This document shows, piece after piece, positions 1 through 5,014 of a DNA stretch of 5,068 bases (the stretch's first letter is position 1; each line of letters starts with the position of its first letter). A model generated the notes under the pieces. That model was given only the letters and a program-made list of their open reading frames with translations. It had not been told where the DNA came from and made no database searches. The translations under genes were made by a program, and so were the position numbers. The DNA lies in contig CAMYRF010000090.1 in assembly GCA_947296775.1 (NCBI GenBank), positions 1 to 5,068 on the forward strand, in the 5' to 3' direction. The DNA comes from an uncultured Mycoplasmatota bacterium (lineage in GTDB: Bacteria > Bacillota_I > Bacilli_A > RF39 > UBA660).

Positions 1-32
1 TTTTTATATAGTTCTTTTATTTTATTTATCAT
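1..32 (-). CDS. Start of a downstream gene, possibly GtrA-like (partial)
   Basis: An ATG at 30-32 lies inside the last codons of the glycosyltransferase gene, in another frame, and opens a reading frame that runs off the window: MINKIKELYK. An AAAAGG ribosome-binding-like stretch lies about 9 bases upstream of it. Such a short overlap is typical of translationally coupled genes. Short Lys-rich starts of this kind are common in GtrA-family membrane proteins (small four-helix proteins implicated in moving polyprenyl-phosphate sugars across the membrane), and these are often encoded next to GtrB-like glycosyltransferases. Only ten codons are visible, so the reading frame is seen, the coupling is likely, and the GtrA identity is a guess from context. 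Confidence 0.42.
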   Translation of the reverse strand, partial: MINKIKELYK

Positions 33-975
33 TGTTTTTTTCCTTTTCATTTGTTAGTATTTCTCTTGTAATATAGATTGGTCTATCTTTTGTTTCAACG
101 TAAGTTCTAGCTAAATATTCGCCAATAATCCCAATACTTAGTAATTGAACACCACCTAATAATAAGATAAGGGTAACAATTGTTGCATAACCTTCGGTAT
201 CAATTCCATAGAAGATTTTTTCTACTATGACTACTACTAAATATATTAATGAAAGTAGTGAAACTATTATACCTAAAATTGTTGCAAATCTAAGTGGGAC
301 AGTTGTAAATGAAACTATTCCTTCAATAGCGTATTTAAATAATTTATAAAATGACCATTTTGAAGTTCCTTCATTACGGGCCTGTACATCATAGGTCATA
401 TAGCAGTTGTTGAACCCTACCCATGAAAAAATTCCTTTTGAAAAACGATAGTATTCTTGCATTTCTAATATCGCATCAACCATGTTTCTTCTAAACGTTC
501 TAAAGTCGCTGGCTCCCATAACAAACTCTGTTTCTGACATTTCATTTATTATTTTATAGAATTTATTTTTGAAGAATGTTAAAACTTTACTTTCTTTTCT
601 TTGTTCTTGGTAAGCAACTACTGAATCATACTCTTTATTTTCATCTAAGATTTCTACCATTTTTACAACGTAATCTGGTCTTTGTTGCAAATCGGCATCA
701 ATAATTGTGACATAGTCCCCTTTGGCTTCTTTTAATCCTGCATACATTCCAGCTTCTTTTCCAAAATTTCTTGAAAAATTTATTATTTTAATATTTTGGT
801 CTGTTTCTTCTAATAATTCTTTTAATTTCCCTATGGTATTATCTTTACTACCATCGTTTATAAAGATTATTTCGTAATCTTCTATATTATTTTTAAATGT
901 TTTTTTGACTGTTTCTGCAAAAATTTTTACATTTCCTTCTTCATTATAACAAGGAACTACTAGTGATAACTTCAT
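22..975 (-). CDS. GtrB/DPM1-like family 2 glycosyltransferase, membrane-anchored
   Basis: Probable polyprenyl-phosphate sugar transferase: it should move a sugar from a nucleotide donor to undecaprenyl phosphate at the inner face of the membrane, for later use in decorating wall polymers, lipids or surface glycans. The 317 residues match the usual length. The GT-A domain (about 1-225) shows VVPCYNEE at 6-13, INDGSKD at 39-45, SRNFGKEAG at 68-76, the metal-binding DAD at 93-95, GASDFR at 154-159 and the segment R200 to W207 before the membrane part. Two transmembrane helices follow (about 229-251 and 264-284), then the family tail IGEYLARTY (284-292) with RPIYI (298-302). After DADLQ, relatives I recall usually read DPP; here it is QRP. 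The ATG at 975 has an AAAGAGGT ribosome site (981-988) five bases upstream. Family is secure; sugar and acceptor are unknown. CsbB, YkoT, YkcC or GtrB would be comparable names. Confidence 0.95.
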   Translation of the reverse strand: MKLSLVVPCYNEEGNVKIFAETVKKTFKNNIEDYEIIFINDGSKDNTIGKLKELLEETDQNIKIINFSRNFGKEAGMYAGLKEAKGDYVTIIDADLQQRPDYVVKMVEILDENKEYDSVVAYQEQRKESKVLTFFKNKFYKIINEMSETEFVMGASDFRTFRRNMVDAILEMQEYYRFSKGIFSWVGFNNCYMTYDVQARNEGTSKWSFYKLFKYAIEGIVSFTTVPLRFATILGIIVSLLSLIYLVVVIVEKIFYGIDTEGYATIVTLILLLGGVQLLSIGIIGEYLARTYVETKDRPIYITREILTNEKEKNNDK

Positions 976-997
976 AATATACCTCTTTCAGCCGATT

Positions 998-1026
998 ATT
1001 ATATCACGGATAATTTAAGTTGTAAA
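998..1026 (-). promoter_or_regulatory. Sigma-A-type promoter of the glycosyltransferase gene
   Basis: On the minus strand there is a -35 box TTTACA (1021-1026), a 17-base spacer and a perfect -10 box TATAAT (998-1003), preceded by TGA, which makes an extended -10 (TGnTATAAT). Transcription would begin near 991, giving a leader of about 15 bases that holds little more than the ribosome site at 981-988. No operator-like repeat is seen. Confidence 0.75.
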
Positions 1027-1028
1027 TT

Positions 1029-1397
1029 TTGTCTAACAAGACACTTTTAAACTTTTTTTCATATTTATATTTTATTTTGTATTTGTTTTTTAGTGTGTAT
1101 TTTTGTTTTATTTTAAGTGTTGGTTATGTGGCTTTTAGTACTAATTTAAGTATAACGGCTAAAGGGAATATTTCTTCCTAGAAATTTTCTTCTAATGATT
1201 TTAAAAAAGTTGTAGTTGCTTCTGGTGATGGATTATGGAGAATTGTTTCTATTGAATCAGATGGTGTTTTTTCAGGCTTATATAAAAGTTGGACTAATGT
1301 TAAAACATAAATTTTAACAGTTATGCATTTGAAATCTGATATCTTTTTAGAAGGTGTTGGAACTGAAAATAATCCTTATACAATAAAAACCAATTAA
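1029..1397 (+). pseudogene. Remnant of a TasA-like/DUF6273-type surface protein gene
   Basis: One plus-strand frame (codons starting at multiples of three) reads as a shrunken exported protein. It begins with a long hydrophobic stretch and then VGYVAFSTNLSITAKGNISS (1119-1178), the end of a signal peptide and the start of the mature part as in TasA/camelysin-like proteins. After a TAG at 1179-1181 the same frame continues with VVVASGDGLWRIVSIESDGV (1209-1268), meets a TAA at 1308-1310, and ends with LKSDIFLEGVGTENNPYTI (1329-1385) before stops at 1395-1400. From memory, proteins of this group in gut Bacilli have a GDGLY segment, then a WRI-V-SI-DG segment, and close with a 'LKSDI..tgGtGT..NPY' tail. 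Here GDGL is fused directly to WRI and nearly all of the body is missing. There is no ATG, no ribosome site and two internal stops, so I call it decayed. The ends are convincing; the exact family name is an inference. Confidence 0.68.
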
Positions 1398-1404
1398 TAA
1401 TTGG
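1385..1404 (-). terminator. Intrinsic terminator after the pilin gene (could act both ways)
   Basis: CCAATT (1390-1395), a three-base loop and AATTGG (1399-1404) form a perfect 6-bp stem. On the minus strand it begins three bases after the pilin stop codon and is followed by five T (1385-1389). On the plus strand it is followed by CTTTT and overlaps the end of the decayed plus-strand gene, so it may have served both. The stem has only two GC pairs, so strength is moderate. Confidence 0.65.
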
Positions 1405-1407
1405 CTT

Positions 1408-1770
1408 TTAAGAGCATGCTGTACTATATTCATATTTATATTGTTTATATTCTTCATCATAGCTTATTTTAACGCAGCCTTTCATTTGACTATTGTCTCT
1501 GGGGTCTATTATTTCTTTATTGCTAGCTAAATACCCATTTTGTTTAAGAAAATCTACTGATTTATAGGTTGTAGTTTTATTTAGTTCAGAACTATTGTCT
1601 GCTGCCCATCTTTTGGCGGCATGTTCGATAGTTCTTGCTTGTTCATTGTATGTTTTTTCTTTTGATTCATCAATTGAATCTTGTATGAATGGGAATGCGA
1701 TTGCTGCAATGATTGCAAGAAGTACAATTACAGCTAGTAATTCAACTAGTGTGAATCCTTTTTTATTCAT
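1408..1770 (-). CDS. Type IV pilin-like protein with prepilin N-terminus
   Basis: A 120-residue pilin or pseudopilin. It opens MNKKG followed by FTLVELLAVIVLLAIIAAIA: a prepilin peptidase site (cut after Gly5), Phe as the first mature residue, the Glu at mature position 5 needed for subunit packing, and one hydrophobic helix (about 6-26) ending in FP. The rest is a small polar head with two cysteines, C99 and C119, close to the C-terminus, which could form a disulfide loop. The ribosome site AGGAG (1781-1785) is ten bases from the ATG at 1768-1770 but one base from an upstream in-frame GTG (1777-1779), so I take the ATG. It has its own promoter and terminator, and no pilin peptidase, ATPase or platform gene is in view. 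Whether it builds a pilus, a DNA-uptake pseudopilus or a secretion fibre cannot be told. It is the only intact gene between two decayed surface-protein genes. Confidence 0.92.
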   Translation of the reverse strand: MNKKGFTLVELLAVIVLLAIIAAIAFPFIQDSIDESKEKTYNEQARTIEHAAKRWAADNSSELNKTTTYKSVDFLKQNGYLASNKEIIDPRDNSQMKGCVKISYDEEYKQYKYEYSTACS

Positions 1771-1794
1771 TTTATTCACTCTCCTATTATTTAC

Positions 1795-1823
1795 ATTTTA
1801 CACTATATGGTATTTTTTATCAA
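1795..1823 (-). promoter_or_regulatory. Sigma-A-type promoter of the pilin gene
   Basis: On the minus strand, -35 TTGATA (1818-1823), a 17-base spacer and -10 TAAAAT (1795-1800), each one base from consensus. The start would be near 1788, a few bases before the AGGAG at 1781-1785, giving a very short leader. The -35 box begins one base after the T tract of the upstream terminator, so the pilin is transcribed separately from whatever lies behind it. Confidence 0.65.
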
Positions 1824-2272
1824 GAAAAAACGCAAGATGATAATTTCTTGCGTAATATTTTTCTTTTGGGGCAAGGGTAAATTCTATATCGCTATAATCT
1901 TGTTGACCTTGTTTAAGAAATTGCTCGTTTGAGTAATCATAATTTAACATTTCCCAATTATCGTCTACTATTTTTTTTGTCTACTGAAGCCATACAACTA
2001 ATCGCATCATTATGCCCACATGATAAATTAGCTATTGTTACTAATCCTGTATTAAATGTAGCTGTTGTAGGTGTATATGTAGGTTCACTTATATCATAAG
2101 CGTCTTCACCCGCATGATTCCCTCCTCTAATACCTGTTATTTCTATATCCCAATTACTTGAAATATTTGACGAACCTTTAGTATTTAACCTAGATGCGAA
2201 TGCTGCATATCCTACTACCATTAGTAGCATTACTCTGCATAGTGTTCATATTATTATATTGTTTTTTCTTTT
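1798..2272 (-). pseudogene. Decayed gene with TasA/camelysin-like N-terminus
   Basis: In one minus-strand frame the sequence reads KRKNNIII, a TGA (2246-2248), then TLCRVMLLMVVGYAAFASRL and later NISSNWDIEITGI (about 2128-2166): a charged signal-peptide start, its hydrophobic core and the opening of the mature domain as in TasA/camelysin-type secreted fibre proteins. The codon just before KRK is TAA (2273-2275) where a start would be expected, and no ribosome site precedes it. After PTTATFNTGL the text continues with a Cys-containing stretch (LSCGHNDAISCMAS) I do not recognise. At a run of eight T on the plus strand (1971-1978) the frame breaks and stops at 1958-1960; with one base fewer in the run it continues as IVDDNWEMLNYDYSNEQFL and on to a TAA at 1798-1800. 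The gene thus has a lost start, a nonsense codon and a frameshift. A short product from the ATG at 2228-2230 would lack a charged signal start. The C-terminal part could be foreign to the family. Confidence 0.6.
1825..1853 (-). terminator. Intrinsic terminator between the decayed gene and the pilin
   Basis: ACGCAAGA (1830-1837) pairs perfectly with TCTTGCGT (1846-1853) around an 8-base loop, and on the minus strand is followed by five T (1825-1829). It lies inside the frame-restored tail of the decayed gene and directly before the pilin -35 box. The A/T-rich flanks on both sides would also allow activity on the plus strand. Confidence 0.7.
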
Positions 2273-2332
2273 TTAGTATAAATGAATTTTACTTATTTAA
2301 CGATTATTACTTCCCACAATATACACTATATC

Positions 2333-2369
2333 AAAAAACAAGGTGATTTTTTAGATATACCTTGTTTTT
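2333..2369 (-). terminator. Strong intrinsic terminator after rbfA
   Basis: AAAAACAAGGT on the minus strand (2359-2369) pairs without mismatch with ACCTTGTTTTT (2334-2344), an 11-bp stem with a 14-base loop, with the T run continuing to 2333. It starts five bases after the rbfA stop codon. The mirrored A and T runs make it potentially bidirectional. Between it and the decayed gene (2276-2332) I see only AT-rich sequence with a weak TATAAT-like box at about 2253-2258. Confidence 0.85.
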
Positions 2370-2374
2370 AATTA

Positions 2375-2716
2375 TTAGTCATTTTCTTTGATTTCTTTTA
2401 GTTTTTCTTCAATTCTTTTTCCATACTCAATAGATTCATCATAAACAAATCTTAGCTCGGGAATTTGTCTAATATCTACTCTACTTCTTAGTTCATGTCT
2501 TATAAAACCACTAGCGCTTTTTAGGGCTTTTTCTGTTTCTTTTATTTTTGTCTCGTCTAAGACAGTAAAATATATTTTAGCAAAACTTAAATCGTTTGAT
2601 ACTTCAGCATCTGTTATGGTTACGAAGTTTATATCCTTGTTTTTTACTTCAGTTTTTATTATATAGCTTATTTGTTCAATAAGACTGTCGGCTACTCTTT
2701 CGGATTTAATGCTCAT
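2375..2716 (-). CDS. rbfA: Ribosome-binding factor A
   Basis: RbfA binds the immature 30S subunit and assists late 16S rRNA maturation, which matters most in the cold. The 113-residue protein has the expected length and a single KH-type fold. Visible family marks are the N-terminal helix ERVADSLIEQISYII (6-20), FVTITDAEVSNDLSFAKIYF (31-50), the Ala-x-Gly kink of this KH variant (A68-S69-G70) in SASGFIRHEL, and IPELRFVYDES (85-95). The ATG at 2716 has an AAGAGGG ribosome site (2722-2728) five bases upstream. In most Bacillota rbfA follows infB in one operon and is followed by truB. Here a 426-residue unknown protein lies between infB and rbfA, rbfA has its own promoter and terminator, and surface-protein remnants follow instead of truB. 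Identity is secure. Confidence 0.97.
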   Translation of the reverse strand: MSIKSERVADSLIEQISYIIKTEVKNKDINFVTITDAEVSNDLSFAKIYFTVLDETKIKETEKALKSASGFIRHELRSRVDIRQIPELRFVYDESIEYGKRIEEKLKEIKEND

Positions 2717-2738
2717 TTTATCCCTCTTTTCTGTTTTT

Positions 2739-2747
2739 ATTATATCA
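2739..2747 (-). promoter_or_regulatory. Extended -10 promoter of rbfA
   Basis: TGATATAAT on the minus strand (2739-2747) is a perfect extended -10 element, the same nine bases as at the glycosyltransferase promoter. The matching -35 position (2762-2767, TAGCTT) is poor and overlaps the end of the upstream gene, which fits promoters that rely on the extended -10. The start would be near 2732, about 16 bases before the rbfA start codon. Confidence 0.55.
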
Positions 2748-2756
2748 AAGATAAGA

Positions 2757-2781
2757 AAAAAAAGCTATTTTTTGCTTTTTT
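2757..2781 (-). terminator. Possible weak terminator at the end of the helical-protein gene
   Basis: AAAAAAGC (minus strand, 2774-2781) can pair with GCTTTTTT (2758-2765) around an 8-base loop. The stem spans the TAG stop codon (2765-2767), has only two GC pairs, and its T run ends at 2756. It may stop some transcripts, but read-through into rbfA is possible. Confidence 0.35.
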
Positions 2782-4045
2782 CTATTTCTTGTACAACTGG
2801 GTGCAGTCTTTTTATTAGTTTAAAGACTTTTGTTCTTTGTTGATTTGACATTTCTTCTAACGCTTGGATTGTTCTATCAAAATCAAGGTCATATGTTGGA
2901 TCTGTTTCTTCGTTATATAATTCTATACACCCAAACATTTCTGTTTCATCATCTTCGTAGTCTTTAAAATGTTTTAATGTTTCTATACTTTGTTGTCTTA
3001 GATTTTCATCGGATAATAATCCATTTTCTCCAAGCATTTGTGTTGCTGCAGACTGTAATTTTGAACGGCATTTATATAAATTAACTAATTCTGCTGTTTC
3101 TACAAGATCTCCATTTATTTGCTTTTTATAATCTGTCGCTAGTTTTTTTATTAGTGTACTTGTATATATATCCCCTTTTACTATTTGATTTATTATATCT
3201 AATTTTTCTTCAGGATCTAACTGTGAATCTGTTGCTATTGAAACAGCGTTTTTAACACAGTCATAGTTTTCTGTTTGTGATATTAGTTTCATAATTTCGA
3301 TCATATTTTCTTCGTTTGTTTGGCTAAAAATATTTGCTATAAAGCAAAGGGCTAAACACTGTGGATAATTTGTTTTTGAAACTAATTTGATTATTTCTAA
3401 TAGTTGTGGGTTTGAAATTATATTTTCTTTTTGTAAAAGTTTTAAGGCTTCTTTGGCAGATAAATAATCTATTGATTTTTCAATGGTATATACTAATTCA
3501 ATTCTATTTGGATGTTTTTTTAATTTTTTATTTAATAGTACTGATGCCATTGCGTAGTTTAAATAGGTTTGTCCTTTAATAAAATTATTTACCATTTTTT
3601 TAGTAATAATAACGGTTGTTTTTTTATTGATGTTTTCATTCATTTCTTTTATTTTTATTTTAAGTTTTGTTACTTTTCTTTTGATTGTTGAAGCTTTTTC
3701 TTTCATTGTTTTTAGATTATATTTTTCTTTTGTTTCTTTGGCTTTTTGGCTTGCACATAGTTTTATTTGTTTTATAAATGCAATTTCACTTATCATTTGG
3801 ATTAGTTCTTGCGTTTGCTGCCAAAAATATGTTTCCTGAAATTGATTCATTTTTTTATTTGTTTTATCTATAATTTGTGAGTCACTAACTTTTTGTTTGA
3901 TTTTTTTTGTATTTGGAATTATTATTTCACTAATTAGTGCTTTTTTTACTTCAGTAATTTGTTTTTTGATTGTTTTTTGTAAATTAGGTTCTGTTTGAAT
4001 GTATTCACTATATAATAATTCTATTGTTTCTCTATTTTTATTCAT
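2765..4045 (-). CDS. Helical solenoid-like protein of unknown function
   Basis: I do not recognise this 426-residue protein. It has no signal peptide or transmembrane segment and should be cytoplasmic. The first half is Lys-rich and looks strongly helical, possibly coiled coil (about 20-150, for example 99-136, where Lys and Glu alternate with Ile, Leu and Met). From about 184 to 310 it has helix pairs with a loose 33-34-residue period. The C-terminal third has an acidic patch (DYEDDETEM, 362-370) and ends in a basic tail. Most conserved-looking residues are structural, with no nucleotide-binding or catalytic signature visible. The ATG at 4043-4045 has a strong GAAGGGGG ribosome site (4051-4058) five bases upstream; an in-frame TTG at 4058-4060 overlaps that site and cannot be the start. 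It has its own near-consensus promoter and sits between infB and rbfA, where related bacteria may have nothing or a short YlxP-type gene. A scaffold or adaptor role, perhaps tied to ribosomes, is a guess from fold and place only. Confidence 0.88.
   Translation of the reverse strand: MNKNRETIELLYSEYIQTEPNLQKTIKKQITEVKKALISEIIIPNTKKIKQKVSDSQIIDKTNKKMNQFQETYFWQQTQELIQMISEIAFIKQIKLCASQKAKETKEKYNLKTMKEKASTIKRKVTKLKIKIKEMNENINKKTTVIITKKMVNNFIKGQTYLNYAMASVLLNKKLKKHPNRIELVYTIEKSIDYLSAKEALKLLQKENIISNPQLLEIIKLVSKTNYPQCLALCFIANIFSQTNEENMIEIMKLISQTENYDCVKNAVSIATDSQLDPEEKLDIINQIVKGDIYTSTLIKKLATDYKKQINGDLVETAELVNLYKCRSKLQSAATQMLGENGLLSDENLRQQSIETLKHFKDYEDDETEMFGCIELYNEETDPTYDLDFDRTIQALEEMSNQQRTKVFKLIKRLHPVVQEIEKSKK
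3122..3403 (-). repeat. Degenerate 33-34-residue helical repeats in the unknown protein
   Basis: Residues 215-247, 248-281 and 282-308 can be aligned with a step of 33. The first two share LLEIIKLVSKT / MIEIMKLISQT, with identities at Glu, Ile, Lys, Leu, Ser and Thr; the third starts LDIINQIVK. Each seems to hold two helices with a polar turn, as in armadillo, HEAT or TPR-like solenoids. DNA identity is low, so this is old protein-level repetition. I recall gut Bacillota proteins with tandem 'ALEIAKLISEAKG' units, which this resembles, but I could not test that. Confidence 0.4.
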
Positions 4046-4075
4046 AATATCCCCCTTCAAATTTATATGGTGGAT

Positions 4076-4104
4076 ATAATATATTTTTTTTGACTTTTTG
4101 TCAA
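4076..4104 (-). promoter_or_regulatory. Near-consensus promoter of the helical-protein gene
   Basis: On the minus strand there is a perfect -35 TTGACA (4099-4104), a 17-base spacer and -10 TATTAT (4076-4081, one base from consensus). The start would be near 4069, about 24 bases before the ATG at 4045, with the GGGGG-rich ribosome site between. It is the best core promoter in the window and stands right after the infB terminator, so this gene is probably expressed well and independently. Confidence 0.8.
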
Positions 4105-4107
4105 ATT

Positions 4108-4133
4108 AAAAAGAATTAGTTTATTTCTAATTC
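4108..4133 (-). terminator. Intrinsic terminator after infB
   Basis: GAATTAG (minus strand, 4127-4133) and CTAATTC (4113-4119) form a perfect 7-bp stem with a 7-base loop, followed on the minus strand by five T (4108-4112). It starts eight bases after the infB stop codon. Flanking A and T runs extend the stem around a one-base bulge. It separates infB from the next gene. Confidence 0.8.
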
Positions 4134-4141
4134 CTTTTAGT

Positions 4142-5014
4142 TTATCTTTTTATTTCTACCATTTCATAAGATTCTATAATATCACCAGGTTTAATATCGT
4201 TATATCCGTCTATTGTAATACCACATTCTAATCCTTTTTTAACTTCTTTTACACTATCTTTTTCTCTTTGTAGTGAACCTACTTCTCCATCATAAATTAC
4301 TACACCGTCTCTTATGATTCTAGCTTTACTATTTCTGGTAATTACACCATCAGTGACTAATGAACCAGCAATATTTCCAACTTTTGAGAATTTAAATATT
4401 TGTTTGATTTCAGCGTTTCCAAGAATGTGTTCTTCGAATTCTGGATCTAACATACCTTTCATTGCAGCTTCCATTTCTTCTACTACTTTATAGATAATAT
4501 CATATAATCTGATTTCAACCCCATCTTCTTTTGCTTTATCTTTGACGTTGTTTGTTGGTCTAACGTTGAATCCGATAATTACAGCATTTGAAGCACTAGC
4601 TAAAACGACATCGCTTTCAGTTATGGCTCCGACACTACTTCTAATTACGTTAACTCTAACGCCTTCAACATCTAATTTATCTAATGAATTTTTGACTGCT
4701 TCAGCACTTCCGTTAACATCAGCTTTGATAATGACATTGATTTCTTTTAATCCTTCTCCTATTTTTGAGAATAAGTCATCTAATGAAACTGAAGCTTTTT
4801 TGTGGGCTTCTTTTAGTCTGGCTTTTGTTTTTCTTTCTTCAGCAATACTTCTTGCTTGTTTTTCTGATTCAAAGGCCATGAATCTATCACCAGCACTTGG
4901 TACTTCACTGATACCAGTAATTTCTACTGGTCTTGATGGTCCAGCTTCGGTAATTTCTTCTCCTTTATCATTTTTAAGGGTTCTGATTTTACCAAATGAT
5001 GTTCCAACAACAAC
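4142..5014 (-). CDS. infB: Translation initiation factor IF-2, C-terminal part (5' end missing)
   Basis: IF-2 is the GTPase that delivers initiator fMet-tRNA to the 30S subunit and promotes 50S joining. The visible 290 residues start in the beta-barrel domain II (VVVGTSFGKIRTL, then EAGPSRPVEITGISEVPSAG at about 23-42). A charged linker helix follows, then domain C1 (IKADVNGSAEA at about 96-106, AITESDV, IIGFNVRP) and the fMet-tRNA-binding domain C2 (MEAAMKGMLDPEFEEHILG, SKVGNIAGSLVTDG, SLQREKDSVKEVKKGLECGI, NDIKPGDIIESY). The GTPase domain and N-terminus lie beyond the window. The Met codon at 4877-4879 (MAFESEK) is internal, not a start: family-typical protein continues without break to 5014, where adapter sequence begins. 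The gene ends in TAA followed by a terminator rather than running into rbfA as in many relatives. Confidence 0.98.
   Translation of the reverse strand, partial: VVVGTSFGKIRTLKNDKGEEITEAGPSRPVEITGISEVPSAGDRFMAFESEKQARSIAEERKTKARLKEAHKKASVSLDDLFSKIGEGLKEINVIIKADVNGSAEAVKNSLDKLDVEGVRVNVIRSSVGAITESDVVLASASNAVIIGFNVRPTNNVKDKAKEDGVEIRLYDIIYKVVEEMEAAMKGMLDPEFEEHILGNAEIKQIFKFSKVGNIAGSLVTDGVITRNSKARIIRDGVVIYDGEVGSLQREKDSVKEVKKGLECGITIDGYNDIKPGDIIESYEMVEIKR

Noticed and set aside
1777..1779. GTG as pilin start
   Set aside because: The ribosome site AGGAG ends one base before it, too close; the ATG nine bases further gives proper spacing and the usual MNKKGFTLVE start.
1595..1840. 81-codon open frame on the plus strand
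   Set aside because: It lies antisense to the clearly real pilin gene and its control region, has no ribosome site and resembles no protein.
1971..1978. Homopolymer as a working phase-variation switch
   Set aside because: The same gene also lacks a start and has a nonsense codon in the signal peptide, so switching the run would not restore a product. I kept it only as a possibility to check.
2253..2275. Promoter with TATAAT just upstream of the decayed TasA-like gene
   Set aside because: The -10-like box lies inside the former signal-peptide codons and has no good -35; in DNA this AT-rich such boxes arise by chance.
1029..2369. Insertion sequence or phage debris as the cause of the decayed region
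   Set aside because: I see no transposase or integrase fragments, no terminal inverted repeats and no target-site duplications; the inverted relation is between two surface-protein signal peptides.
3627..3839. 70-codon Phe-rich open frame on the plus strand
   Set aside because: It is the complement of the Lys-rich coding region of the helical protein; Phe/Ser/Ile richness is the mirror of AAA and GAA codons.
4058..4060. TTG as start of the helical protein
   Set aside because: It overlaps the ribosome site itself; the ATG at 4043-4045 is correctly spaced behind it.
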